64,000 nt of DNA from Conexibacter sp. SYSU D00693 (GTDB lineage: Bacteria > Actinomycetota > Thermoleophilia > Solirubrobacterales > Solirubrobacteraceae): positions 2,232,001 through 2,296,000 of the forward strand of contig NZ_CP070950.1 in the NCBI RefSeq assembly GCF_017084525.1. The letters run 5' to 3'. The number at the start of each line of letters is the position of its first letter. Positions within the stretch are counted from its first letter, which is position 1. The position numbers and the translations under genes are program-made. The notes under the pieces were generated by a model. That model was not told the origin of the DNA. It saw only the letters and a program-made list of their open reading frames with translations, and did no database searches. Below are positions 15,803 to 23,494 of the stretch, in pieces.

Positions 15803-17027
15803 CCTGCGCCTGCTGACCGCCGCGACGTTCCTCTCGGCCACGGGCGACCTGCTCGCGCTGATCGTCCTCGGGCTGGCTGTCCACGACCTCACGGGCAGCG
15901 GCTTTGCGGTGGCGGGGCTCGTGGCCACGACGCTCATGCCGGCGGTGCTCCTCGCGCCGCTGGCCGGGCGGGTCGTCGACCGCCATGAGAGCGTGCGGGT
16001 GCTCGTCCTCGCATCGCTCGCGCAGGCGGCCGTGGCGGTCGGGCTGGCGTTCGCGGTCGACGACCTGGCGGGCCTGCTCGTGCTCTGCGCGCTCCTGGCG
16101 GCGGGCAACGCTGTCGCCCAGCCCGCCGAGTTCACGCTCGTGCCGGCCGTCGCCGCGTCAGGCCGGCTGGCGGAGGCGACCGGCGCCGTGGAGGCCGCGC
16201 GCTACGCGGGCTTCGCGGTGGGACCGCTGCTGGCGGCCGTGCTGGCGACGGCAGGCGCCACGCCGGCGCTCCTGGTCAACGCGGTGAGCTTCGTGGCGAT
16301 CGCGGTCGCCGCGGGCGCGCTGCGGGCGCGGCGGCCGGGGTCGGTCGAGGTGCCGGGCGACGGGCCCGCGGCGTACGGGGGCCTCGCCGGGCTGCGCGTC
16401 CTGCTCGACGACCGGGTCCTACGCGTCGTCGTGGGCGCGACCACCGGCGCCCTGCTCGTGCTGTCGGCGACGCTGACGGTCGAGGTCTTCTTCGTGAAGG
16501 ACGTCGTCGGCGCGAACGACGCCGGCTACGCCGTCGTCGTGTGCGGCTGGATGGCCGGGATGGTCTGCGGTGCCACGGCCGTGGCGCCGCGGGTGCCGGC
16601 GACGCTCGTGGCCGGCGGAGCGCTCGTCGCGCTGGCCGTCCAGGGGGGCGGCCTGGCGCTGCAGACCACGTGGACGATCCTGCCGGTGGCGGTCGCGGGC
16701 TACGCGGTCGGGGGCGTCGGCCACGGCGCGAAGAACGTCCTGGTGCGCACGCTCATGACGGTCCGGGTGCCGGAGGCGCGGCACGGTCGCGCGTTCGCCG
16801 CCTACGGCGCGGCGCGCAACGCGGCCGAGCTCGTGGCGGTCGCGGGCGGCGGCGTGCTCGTCGGAGCGGTCGGTCCGCGGGCGGCGCTCGTGGTGGCGGG
16901 CGCGGTTCCGGTGCTCGCTGCGGTCGCCGGCCTGGCGCGGCTGTCCCGGCGTCGTCGATGGGCCGATGCGCGAGGATCCGCCCATGGCCCGCTTCATGCT
17001 GTTCATGCTCCCGAACATCTCGCCTGA
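15792..17027 (+). CDS. MFS transporter
   Basis: 411 residues with about 12 transmembrane helices and the motif-A-like GRVVDRHESVR loop after helix 2 (~residues 60-70). It resembles MFS 'enterobactin exporter/TM_EFG'-like drug and siderophore exporters (ATFLSATGDLLALIVLGLAVHDLTGS opening), with cytoplasmic-membrane export as the likely role. GTG start lies inside the oxidase gene (11-bp overlap), so the two are coupled. Its 3' end overlaps the YciI-like gene by 44 bp. The transported compound is unknown; a product of the upstream oxidase is a reasonable guess. Confidence 0.85.
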   Translation: MSRDLRLLTAATFLSATGDLLALIVLGLAVHDLTGSGFAVAGLVATTLMPAVLLAPLAGRVVDRHESVRVLVLASLAQAAVAVGLAFAVDDLAGLLVLCALLAAGNAVAQPAEFTLVPAVAASGRLAEATGAVEAARYAGFAVGPLLAAVLATAGATPALLVNAVSFVAIAVAAGALRARRPGSVEVPGDGPAAYGGLAGLRVLLDDRVLRVVVGATTGALLVLSATLTVEVFFVKDVVGANDAGYAVVVCGWMAGMVCGATAVAPRVPATLVAGGALVALAVQGGGLALQTTWTILPVAVAGYAVGGVGHGAKNVLVRTLMTVRVPEARHGRAFAAYGAARNAAELVAVAGGGVLVGAVGPRAALVVAGAVPVLAAVAGLARLSRRRRWADARGSAHGPLHAVHAPEHLA

Positions 17028-17400
17028 GGCCTACGCCGAAGGCCCGGACGTCGAGGCCGTCGAGGCGATGGCCCGCTACAACCAGGAGCTCCTCGACGCG
17101 GGCGTCATGCTCGCCGGCGACGGCCTGCACCCGGCGCAGGACGGCCGTCGCGTCAGCCTCCGCGACGGCGCCCCGGTCGTCACCGACGGGCCGTTCACCG
17201 AGGCCAAGGAGGTCGTCGGCGGCTACTGGATCATCCAGGCCCGCGACCTCGACGAGGCCACCGACTGGGCGCGGCGCTGCCCCATGGGCGAGGGCACCAT
17301 CGAGGTCCGCCAGATCTTCGACCCCGAGGACTACTCGGAGGCGGTGCAGGAGGCGGCCCGGCTCTCGCACACCCCGCCGGACCAGACCGTCGAGCGCTAG
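16984..17400 (+). CDS. YCII-family (DGPF domain) protein
   Basis: 138 residues from ATG 16984, chosen because GAGG (16972-16975) sits at ribosome-site distance; an ATG at 16966 is the alternative. Family marks are ARFMLFMLP at the start, VTDGPFTEAKEVVGGYWIIQA in the middle and GEGTIEVRQIF near the end. DGPF proteins are small, ferredoxin-like, and often encoded beside ECF sigma factors; their reaction is unknown. It overlaps the MFS gene and is probably the last gene of the oxidase-MFS operon. Confidence 0.85.
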   Translation: MARFMLFMLPNISPEAYAEGPDVEAVEAMARYNQELLDAGVMLAGDGLHPAQDGRRVSLRDGAPVVTDGPFTEAKEVVGGYWIIQARDLDEATDWARRCPMGEGTIEVRQIFDPEDYSEAVQEAARLSHTPPDQTVER

Positions 17401-17410
17401 TCGAGGGTGG

Positions 17411-17427
17411 AAGGTGCCTGGCACCTT
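17411..17427. repeat. REP-like palindrome, single copy
   Basis: AAGGTGCCTGGCACCTT: perfect 8-bp arms around one T. The same palindrome occurs twice at 18741-18790. This copy lies 11 bp after the YciI-like stop and ends 10 bp before the TATGGT -10 of the next gene, so it covers that promoter's -35 region. Confidence 0.75.
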
Positions 17428-17437
17428 GCACCCGGCG

Positions 17438-17443
17438 TATGGT
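17438..17443 (+). promoter_or_regulatory. -10 element of the MBL hydrolase gene
   Basis: TATGGT followed by CGGCCC and ATG at 17450, the leaderless six-base layout. Confidence 0.55.
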
Positions 17444-17449
17444 CGGCCC

Positions 17450-18244
17450 ATGAAGGTCCACGCGCTCACGACCGGGACCGTGCGGCTCAAGGACGCCTTC
17501 CTGCACGCCCGGTCCGGCTGGCGGCGCCAACCCGCGCTCTTCGCGCCCGGGGAGTGGTCGGCGCCGCATCCGATCCACTGCTGGGCGGTCGAGCACGACG
17601 GCCGGGTCGTCCTCGTCGACACGGGCGAGACGCGCGCGGGGTCCGACCTGCCCTTCGTGCGCTTCGAGGTCGGGGAGGACGACGAGCTCCCGGCGGCGCT
17701 CGCGCGGGCCGGGCTGGACGCGGCGGCGGTCGACGAGATCGTCCTGACCCACCTGCACGGCGACCACATGGACGGGCTCGTCCACCTGCGCGGCCGGCCC
17801 GTCCACGTGCACGCGCCCGAGCTCGCGTTCGCCCGCAGCCCGCGCGGCCGCGTCCAGAGCCGGCTGTTCAAGCAGCCGCTGCCGGACGGCGTCGACTGGC
17901 AGCCCCTCGAGCTCGACGGCGGCCCGTTCGGCGCCTTCGCGGCGAGCCGTCCCCTCACGCCCGACGGCCGCATCGTCGTCGTCGCCACGCCCGGGCACAC
18001 CGACGGCCACGTGTCGGTCGTCTGCGTCGACGACGACGGCCGCCACCTCCTCCTCGCCGGCGACACGACCGACACCCTGGACCAGCTCCACGCCCGCCGG
18101 CCCGACGCCGTCTCGCCGAAGCCCGGCGTCCAGGTCGCGACGATCGACCGCATCCTCGCCCACGCCCGCGAGCACCCGACCGTCTACCTCCCCGCCCACG
18201 ACCCGGCGTCCGCCGAGCGGCTGGCGGCGGCGACGACGGTCTAG
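17450..18244 (+). CDS. MBL-fold metallo-hydrolase (quorum-quenching-lactonase-like)
   Basis: 264 residues. The metal motif THLHGDHMDG gives H101, H103, D105 and H106. ATPGHTDGH and LLLAGDTTDT supply the other His and bridging Asp, and the end has LPAHDP. The layout (variable N-terminus, HxHxDH at ~100) matches lactonase-type MBL enzymes such as AHL lactonases, but other hydrolysed lactones or esters are equally possible. The start follows TATGGT by six bases. The gene to the right begins 6 bp after its stop and is probably co-transcribed. Confidence 0.85.
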   Translation: MKVHALTTGTVRLKDAFLHARSGWRRQPALFAPGEWSAPHPIHCWAVEHDGRVVLVDTGETRAGSDLPFVRFEVGEDDELPAALARAGLDAAAVDEIVLTHLHGDHMDGLVHLRGRPVHVHAPELAFARSPRGRVQSRLFKQPLPDGVDWQPLELDGGPFGAFAASRPLTPDGRIVVVATPGHTDGHVSVVCVDDDGRHLLLAGDTTDTLDQLHARRPDAVSPKPGVQVATIDRILAHAREHPTVYLPAHDPASAERLAAATTV

Positions 18245-18250
18245 CCCGGG

Positions 18251-18739
18251 GTGGCGACGCCCGTCTTCCGCGCGCCGATGCGGGCGCGCGACCGGGACCT
18301 GCCCGACGGGGCCGGCGCCGACCACGGGATCGAGCGTGGCGTCGTGGGGATCGGCGACCCGCTGGACGGCCCGCCCCCGGAGGCGATCGAGGAGGCGGTG
18401 CTGCGGGCGACCGAGCAGCACGGCGAGAGGGCCGGCCGGCTGCTGTCGGCGTTCGCCGGCGTGGAGGACGGGAGCTTCGTGTGGACGCGCGACGGCGGCG
18501 GCGCGTACGCGCTCGGGCGGATCGACGGTCCCTGGCGCTGCGACGGCTCGGCGGCGGCGCGCCGGGTGGGGATCGTCCACGTGCGCCCCGCGACGTGGCT
18601 GCAGCGGCGGTTCGGCGACGGCGAGGTGCCGGCGGCCGTCGCCGCGACGTTCGCGCGAGGCGGGCGCAACTTCCAGCGCACGCACGACGCGCAGGCGGAG
18701 GCCCGCACGGCCGAGCTGTGGGACGCGGGCGCGCCGTAG
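18251..18739 (+). CDS. Hypothetical protein
   Basis: 162 residues from GTG 18251 (an ATG about nine codons later is also possible). Ordered blocks are GVVGIGDPLDGPPPEA, a helical ATEQHGERAGRLLSAFA, a strand-rich FVWTRDGGGAYALGRIDGPW, then RRVGIVHVRPATWLQRRFG and ARGGRNFQRTHD. The strand-rich middle looks like a small barrel used for ligand or nucleic-acid recognition, but I recognise no named family. It follows the MBL hydrolase closely. Its stop is one base before a REP-like doublet. Confidence 0.65.
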   Translation: MATPVFRAPMRARDRDLPDGAGADHGIERGVVGIGDPLDGPPPEAIEEAVLRATEQHGERAGRLLSAFAGVEDGSFVWTRDGGGAYALGRIDGPWRCDGSAAARRVGIVHVRPATWLQRRFGDGEVPAAVAATFARGGRNFQRTHDAQAEARTAELWDAGAP

Positions 18740-18740
18740 G

Positions 18741-18790
18741 AAGGTGCCTGGCACCTTCCATGCGCGCGCATGCAAGGTGCCTGGCACCGT
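18741..18790. repeat. REP-like doublet between convergent genes
   Basis: Two copies of the palindrome (AAGGTGCCTGGCACCTT at 18741-18757; AAGGTGCCTGGCACCGT at 18774-18790) flank a third perfect palindrome, CATGCGCGCGCATG (18759-18772). The block fills the whole gap between the convergent genes ending at 18739 and 18794. It may work as a bidirectional terminator and resembles a BIME-type REP pair. Confidence 0.75.
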
Positions 18791-18793
18791 GCG

Positions 18794-19219
18794 TCAGTCG
18801 GTGAGCTCCGGAGGCAGCGCCTTGGGCCCGTCGGGGTAGAGGTGCGCGAGCTGCTCGGGCGTCATCTCGAGCGTGTTGGCGGCCTCGACCGGCGCGCCGA
18901 CGACGAGCCACAGCGCGTCCGCGTCGGTGTCGTTGAAGACCTGGCGGACGCTGCCGGGATCGACGTGGACGGCCGACAGCGGGGCGAGGGTGAGGAGGTC
19001 GTCGTCGACGCGCATCCGGCCACGGCCCTCCAGGACGAGGTAGAGCTCGTGCTGCCGCGCGTGGCGGTGGCGGGTGGACGCCTGGCCGGGCGCGAGGCGC
19101 CAGAGGCGGGCACCGAGCGTCGTCGCCCCCAGGTGCTTGGCGAGGTCGGTGTTCTGCACCCCCATCTGGTTCGAGGGGCGCCAGAACGCGTCGGCGGCGT
19201 GGAGCGTCGTGTAGGCCAT
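18794..19219 (-). CDS. Cupin-domain protein
   Basis: 141 residues from ATG 19219 (MAYTTLHAADAFW). Cupin motif 1 is visible as RHRHARQHELYLVLEGRGRM (three His plus Glu metal set), and motif 2 is partly kept as VHVDPGSVRQVFND. A single double-stranded beta-helix domain of this kind often binds a metal and a small acid. TACGCT (19230-19235, minus strand) lies 10 bases before the start. It follows the esterase gene on the same strand with a 29-bp gap, and joint transcription is possible. Confidence 0.82.
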   Translation of the reverse strand: MAYTTLHAADAFWRPSNQMGVQNTDLAKHLGATTLGARLWRLAPGQASTRHRHARQHELYLVLEGRGRMRVDDDLLTLAPLSAVHVDPGSVRQVFNDTDADALWLVVGAPVEAANTLEMTPEQLAHLYPDGPKALPPELTD

Positions 19220-19229
19220 CTCGCGCGCG

Positions 19230-19235
19230 AGCGTA
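19230..19235 (-). promoter_or_regulatory. Possible -10 element of the cupin gene
   Basis: TACGCT on the minus strand, ten bases before ATG 19219, inside the 29-bp gap after the esterase stop. Confidence 0.35.
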
Positions 19236-19248
19236 CGCGCGCGCGAGG

Positions 19249-20541
19249 TCAGCAGCGCTTGAAGCTGCGCCGCACCGTCTGGGCCTTCGCGCGCCCCGCG
19301 CGCCGGACGGTCAGCACGACGCGCGTGCGATCGCCGGGCCGGCCGGCCGGCAGCGTCACGCGCACGCGGCGTCCCGCGCGCCGCACGCGGACGGCCGTCC
19401 TGCCGACGCTGGCCCGCACGCCTCGCACCCGCGCGCCGCGCGGCAGGGTCACGGTGACGGTGCGCGGCGGACAGGCCGCGGGGCCCACGTCCACGGGCGA
19501 CGACGCGGGCTCGACCGGCGCCTCCGCGCACGGCATCGCCGTGGTCGAGCGCGTGTAGCGCCGCAGGAACGGCCAGATCGCCTCGGAGCCGTCGGGCGCC
19601 TTCGGGTCGGTGTTGTACTTGCGGTCCGTCGTCCCGCCCGGCCACGAGTGGGCCAGGCCGTCGATGATCCAGCGCTCGGCGACCAGGCAGCCCGCCGGGT
19701 CCTGGAACCGGCTCACGGTGTACGACCGGCCGCCCGGCTTGCGCTCGTGGCTCACCGTCGCCGGCCGCAGCGAGATGGGGCCGGTCTGGGAGGCGCCGAG
19801 GACGAGGTTCGACGTGCGCAGCCCCTGCTCGACCGCCTTGGCGATGCACGTCGGGGGGAAGGCGAGGTCGGCGGTCCCGCCGATGCCGATGACCGGGACC
19901 ACCCGCGCGCGCCCGCCCATCCCCGCGCGGGCGAGCTGCGCGCTGAGCTGCACCGGGATGCCGATGCCCGTCGTGAAGCACGGCCCGTCCAGGAAGCCGG
20001 CGGTCTCCACCAGCCCGACGGCGGCGAACATCTCCGCGTAGGTCGAGGCGAGGACCGACGTCATCAGCCCGCCCGCCGACGTGCCGACGGCGTACACGCG
20101 CTCGCGGTCGATGTCGAGCTCGCCCACCACCCGCCGCGTCATCTGCGCGATCGCGTCCGGGTCGCCGCCGCCCCGCGCGTAGGTCGTCGGCGAGAAGAAC
20201 TTCCAGCACTGGTTCAACGGCCCCGGCAGCAGGCGGCCGACGACGTCGACGTCCGGGTACAGGACGACGAACCCCTCGCGCTCGGCCACGCGGTTCCACA
20301 GCGTCGAGCGCATCTCCGCGTCGGCGGTCGTCTGGCACCCGTGGACGCTCACGAGCAGGGGTGCCTTCGTGCCGGGCCGGTAGGTCGACGGGACGTACCG
20401 GAGGTAGTCGTAGCGCGCGCCGTCGCTCGTCACCGACCCCGAGGTGAGCGTCCCCGGGCCGGGCGACTCGGCCGCGTGCGCCGCCGCGGGCACGAGCGCC
20501 AGGGCGACACCGACGATCCACGAACACGTGCGTACGCGCAA
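19249..20541 (-). CDS. Secreted PHB-depolymerase/feruloyl-esterase-like hydrolase (LpqC type)
   Basis: 430 residues from a TTG start at 20541. The TTG was chosen because it follows TACGGT by exactly six bases and begins the signal peptide directly (LRVRTCSWIVGVALALVP..., cleavage at AHA|A). A GTACGGT-free start 12 codons upstream (20577) would spoil the signal. The alpha/beta core shows an oxyanion HGCQTTAD, the nucleophile YAVGTSAGGLM and a catalytic His in DGLAHSWPGG, all typical of PHB depolymerase/LpqC esterases. A C-terminal Arg-rich beta domain (~90 residues) resembles the tail of the M28-like protein at 3276-5144. Confidence 0.8.
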   Translation of the reverse strand: MRVRTCSWIVGVALALVPAAAHAAESPGPGTLTSGSVTSDGARYDYLRYVPSTYRPGTKAPLLVSVHGCQTTADAEMRSTLWNRVAEREGFVVLYPDVDVVGRLLPGPLNQCWKFFSPTTYARGGGDPDAIAQMTRRVVGELDIDRERVYAVGTSAGGLMTSVLASTYAEMFAAVGLVETAGFLDGPCFTTGIGIPVQLSAQLARAGMGGRARVVPVIGIGGTADLAFPPTCIAKAVEQGLRTSNLVLGASQTGPISLRPATVSHERKPGGRSYTVSRFQDPAGCLVAERWIIDGLAHSWPGGTTDRKYNTDPKAPDGSEAIWPFLRRYTRSTTAMPCAEAPVEPASSPVDVGPAACPPRTVTVTLPRGARVRGVRASVGRTAVRVRRAGRRVRVTLPAGRPGDRTRVVLTVRRAGRAKAQTVRRSFKRC

Positions 20542-20547
20542 GGGCCG

Positions 20548-20553
20548 ACCGTA
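20548..20553 (-). promoter_or_regulatory. -10 element deciding a TTG start
   Basis: TACGGT on the minus strand, then CGGCCC and TTG (20541). The same TACGGT-CGGCC sequence precedes the hydrolase start at 22017. Confidence 0.5.
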
Positions 20554-20577
20554 GTCGCCCGCGCCCCGCCCGTCCAC

Positions 20578-21177
20578 CTAGGACCGTGCGCTCGCGCCGA
20601 GCAGCGCCGCCGCGAGCGCGACGCGGTGGTCCTTGGTCCACGGCGGGCCCAGGACCTCCCGCGGACGCCGCAGCAGCTCCGCGGTCCGCGCGCCGAGGAC
20701 GAGCGCGGCCTGTTCCAGCACGTGCTTCGCGTCGTAGGGCGACACCGTCCAGCCTCGCCCTCCGGCGACCTCGGCGAGGACCTGGCGGTACCGCACGCCG
20801 TCGGCCCACGCCTCGTGCGGCGCCCGGCGCTGCTCGGCGATCGCCGCCGGGAAGCCGCGCGGCCAGTCGCGCACCGCGAACGTCGCGATCGGCGCGGGGA
20901 GCACCGCCGCCAGGTCGGCCAGGGCCGCGGTCGTAGCCCGTACCGCCGACGCCCGGACCGCCGCGACGAGCTCCCCCAGCGCGCCGTCGTCGAGCGCACG
21001 GCTGGAGGCCCTGTGGACGGGCATGGCCTCGACGCCCGGCTCGACGAGGGAGATCCGCCGGCGGTCGACGACCTCGCCGTCCGCGCTCGCGTTGACGACG
21101 ACGGCCCAGCCGAGGTGGTCGGCGACGCCGACGTGCACCCCACCATCATCACCCGTCGCGTGGACCTCCGAGGTCAT
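20578..21177 (-). CDS. Hypothetical protein
   Basis: 199 residues with ordinary codon bias. The N-terminal part (GGVHVGVADHLGWAVVVNASADGEVVDRRRISLVEPG) looks like the first strands of an actin/RNase-H-like fold, as in crossover-resolvase-type or ROK-like proteins. The C-terminal part is helical (YDAKHVLEQAALVLGARTAELLRRPREVLGPPWTKDHRVALAAALL). It has no clear catalytic set. A GTG at 21138 is an alternative start. It is a lone gene between the esterase and the alpha/beta hydrolase, and I do not recognise its family. Confidence 0.65.
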   Translation of the reverse strand: MTSEVHATGDDGGVHVGVADHLGWAVVVNASADGEVVDRRRISLVEPGVEAMPVHRASSRALDDGALGELVAAVRASAVRATTAALADLAAVLPAPIATFAVRDWPRGFPAAIAEQRRAPHEAWADGVRYRQVLAEVAGGRGWTVSPYDAKHVLEQAALVLGARTAELLRRPREVLGPPWTKDHRVALAAALLGASARS

Positions 21178-21207
21178 CGCCGCGGGCCGACCGCCCCTGT
21201 GCCCTCC

Positions 21208-22017
21208 TCACGTCGCCGCGGGCGCGAGGTGCTCGGCGAAGAGCCGCGCGAGGTGCCCGGCGACCTCGTCGGGCTGCTCGAGCGCCACCGAGTGGCCGGC
21301 GCCGGCCACCGTGACCTCGCGGCCGCCCGTCGCCTGGGCGATGGTGCGCCCGGAGATCGGCTGGGGGTAGGCGTGGTCCTCGGCGCCGGCCACGGCGAGG
21401 ACGGGCACCGTCGTGCCGGCGAGCTCCTCCACGATGCGCTCGCGGTGGATGACCTGGTGGGCCGCGTCGCCGATGGCGGGCGGCAGGCCGGCGATGACCT
21501 CGCGCCAGTGCGCGCACAGCTCCGGCTCGCCGGCCAGCGTGGTGTCGCCGAACATGATGTGCAGGACCGTGTCGACGACGTCGGCGGCGCCGTGGGCCTG
21601 CAGGTGCTCGACGAGCGGGGCGAACGCGGCGAGCTGGTGCTCCTCCTCGGCCGAGGACCCGAGCGCGGTGACGGTGCGGACGAGGTCGGGGTGGCGCGCC
21701 GCCAGGCGCAGCGCGACGAACCCGCCCATCGAGTTGCCGACGACGTGCGCCGGCGCGAGCCCGAGCGCGCGGATGAGCGCGGCGGCGTCCTCCGTCAGGA
21801 CGTCCATCGACAGCTCCTCCAGCGGCGCGGGGGCGCTCTCCCCCTGGCCGCGGTGGTCGTAGGCGACGACGCGCAGGTCCTCGCCCAGGCGCTCGGCCAG
21901 CGCCGTGAACATGCGGCGGTCGAAGAAGAGCGAGTGCGACAGCAGGACCGGCACGCCGTCGCGCGGTCCGCGGTCGTCGTAGGCGAGGGTCGTCCCGTTG
22001 ACGTCGATGGTCGGCAT
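21208..22017 (-). CDS. Alpha/beta hydrolase
   Basis: 269 residues. Catalytic elements are in order: HSLFFD oxyanion region, VVGNSMGGFVALRLA (Ser ~100), VAGAEDHAYP (Asp), and AGAGHSVALEQPDEV (His). The layout matches 3-oxoadipate enol-lactonase-like and related cytosolic esterases. ATG 22017 follows TACGGT (22024-22029) by six bases. It is divergent from an AraC-type regulator, and direct repeats in between could be that regulator's binding site, so inducible use of an ester or lactone is likely. Confidence 0.85.
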   Translation of the reverse strand: MPTIDVNGTTLAYDDRGPRDGVPVLLSHSLFFDRRMFTALAERLGEDLRVVAYDHRGQGESAPAPLEELSMDVLTEDAAALIRALGLAPAHVVGNSMGGFVALRLAARHPDLVRTVTALGSSAEEEHQLAAFAPLVEHLQAHGAADVVDTVLHIMFGDTTLAGEPELCAHWREVIAGLPPAIGDAAHQVIHRERIVEELAGTTVPVLAVAGAEDHAYPQPISGRTIAQATGGREVTVAGAGHSVALEQPDEVAGHLARLFAEHLAPAAT

Positions 22018-22023
22018 CGGCCG

Positions 22024-22071
22024 ACCGTAGGCCGCCGGGGCAGGGGGTGCACGCGGTGGCGCGCACGCGGT
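22024..22071. promoter_or_regulatory. Hydrolase promoter with direct repeats (possible AraC-type site)
   Basis: A TACGGT -10 (22024-22029, minus strand) is followed upstream by two exact copies of GCACGCGGT (22049-22057 and 22063-22071), offset by 14 bp and overlying the expected -35. AraC-family proteins usually bind such direct repeats, and the gene to the right encodes one. Confidence 0.45.
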
Positions 22072-22138
22072 CGGCGACGGCGCGCAGGCCCGCCGGCCGG
22101 GTCGGGCCAGCAGGTAGGCTCGCTCGGCGAGGAGACGC

Positions 22139-23062
22139 GTGACCGCCGCCGCCAGCTACGAGGTGCTGCGCACGAGCACCCTCGACGTGCCACCGGCAGA
22201 CCGGAGGGCCGTCTGGGTCGACCACGTCCGCGCCAACCACGGCCTGCTCGACTCGCGCTTCGGCGCCCTCCACGAGGGCTTCGCCGGTGGGACCGTCCGC
22301 CAGCGTGCCGGCGTGCACCAGCTCGTCGACTTCTGGTCGGACGGCATCGCCTACGCGCGCACGGCGCACCAGATCGCGCGCGATCCCGACGCGGTCGTGC
22401 GCCTCGTCGTGCCGCTGCGCGGCCGCCTCGCCATCCAGGTGGCCGGCGAGACGGCGTCGCTGGCCCCGGGTGACGCGGGCCTGCTGCCCGAGGGGGCGCC
22501 GTTCGTCCTGGGCCACGGCGACGCGGCGCGCGGGCTCGTGCTCACGCTCCCGGCCGACGCCCTGCCCTCGACCGCCCGGTCGAGGCTGGACCTGCGCACG
22601 GGGCTCGGCGCGGTCCTCGACGGCATGCTGCGGGCGCTCGTGGCCCAGCGCGACGGGCTCGACGCGCGCGCCTTCCGCACGGTCGCCGACCAGGTCGCCG
22701 AGCTCCTCGGCCACCTCGCGGCGCGTCGCACGGCGACCGGCCGCCACGCGCTGGTCGAGCAGACGTTCCGCGAGCACGTGCGCGCCCACGCCGACGACCC
22801 CGCGCTGACCGGGACCTCCGCGGCGCACGCGCTCGGGTGGTCGCTGCGCCAGGTCCAGGTCGCCCTGCAGCACGCCGGCACCACGCCGCGGGAGGTCATC
22901 CGCGAGACGCGCCTGCGCCGCGCGCACCGCCGCCTGACCGACCCCGCGCTGGCGCACCTGGGCGTGACCGAGGTCGCGCTGCTCAGCGGCTTCGGCTCCG
23001 TGCGGACGTTCGGCGACGCGTTCCGCGAGCGCTACGGCGCCGCGCCCAGTGCGCTGCGCTGA
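22139..23062 (+). CDS. AraC-family transcriptional regulator (cupin-like sensor)
   Basis: 307 residues. The N-terminal ~190 residues resemble an AraC-binding-like 'ABD14' sensor: VVRLVVPLRGRLAIQVAGETASLAPGDAGLLPEGAPF. The C-terminal ~100 are the AraC double HTH (TSAAHALGWSLRQVQVALQHAGTTPREVIRETRLRRAHRRL; VTEVALLSGFGSVRTFGDAFRERYGAAPSALR). GTG 22139 has GAGGAG (22129-22134) at ribosome-site distance, so this mRNA has a leader. It probably controls the divergent hydrolase. Confidence 0.85.
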   Translation: MTAAASYEVLRTSTLDVPPADRRAVWVDHVRANHGLLDSRFGALHEGFAGGTVRQRAGVHQLVDFWSDGIAYARTAHQIARDPDAVVRLVVPLRGRLAIQVAGETASLAPGDAGLLPEGAPFVLGHGDAARGLVLTLPADALPSTARSRLDLRTGLGAVLDGMLRALVAQRDGLDARAFRTVADQVAELLGHLAARRTATGRHALVEQTFREHVRAHADDPALTGTSAAHALGWSLRQVQVALQHAGTTPREVIRETRLRRAHRRLTDPALAHLGVTEVALLSGFGSVRTFGDAFRERYGAAPSALR

Positions 23063-23185
23063 CCCGCGCGCGCCCCGCGCCCGAGCCGCCTCGCCGCGCT
23101 TCGTCGCCGCACCACAAGACGGCCGGTACGGCGGCGGCGAGGATCCCCGCTCCATCCCGACCGTGACCCCGGAGGTCCGCTGCCC

Positions 23186-23494
23186 GTGCTCGTCGTCCAC
23201 GCCGTCCTGCCGATCAAGCCCGAGAACCGCGACGCGTTCGTCGAGGCCGCCAAGGGCCTCGTCGAGGCCAGCCGCGCCGAGCCGGGCAACCTCGAGTACG
23301 GCTTCTACGAGTCGATCGAGACCCCCGGCGAGTTCCGCGCTGTCGAGCGCTACGTCGACCAGGCCGCGTTCCAGGCCCACGTCACCAGCGAGCACTTCCA
23401 GGCGGCCTCCGCCGGGCTGGCCCAGTGGCTCGCCGCCCCGCCGCAGATCACGATGTACCCCGCCGAGGAGGGCCAGCCGGTCGGCGCCGGCTAG
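23186..23494 (+). CDS. ABM-domain (putative quinol monooxygenase-like) protein
   Basis: 102 residues, one ABM domain: LVVHAVLPIKPENRDAFVEAAKGLVEASRAEPGNLEYGFYESIETPGEFRAVERYVDQAAFQAH. The EPGNLEYGFYES and ERYVDQAAFQAH blocks are typical of YgiN/ABM-type monooxygenases acting on quinols or aromatic intermediates. GTG start with GGAGGT (23170-23175) at ribosome-site distance. The stop shares CTAG with the convergent tandem AsnC-type regulator. Confidence 0.8.
   Translation: MLVVHAVLPIKPENRDAFVEAAKGLVEASRAEPGNLEYGFYESIETPGEFRAVERYVDQAAFQAHVTSEHFQAASAGLAQWLAAPPQITMYPAEEGQPVGAG

Noticed and set aside
17231-18787. Minus-strand 518-codon frame over the MBL gene
   Set aside because: Shadow of the MBL hydrolase and its neighbour; translates the REP palindromes as repeated KVPGT, showing it is not a gene.
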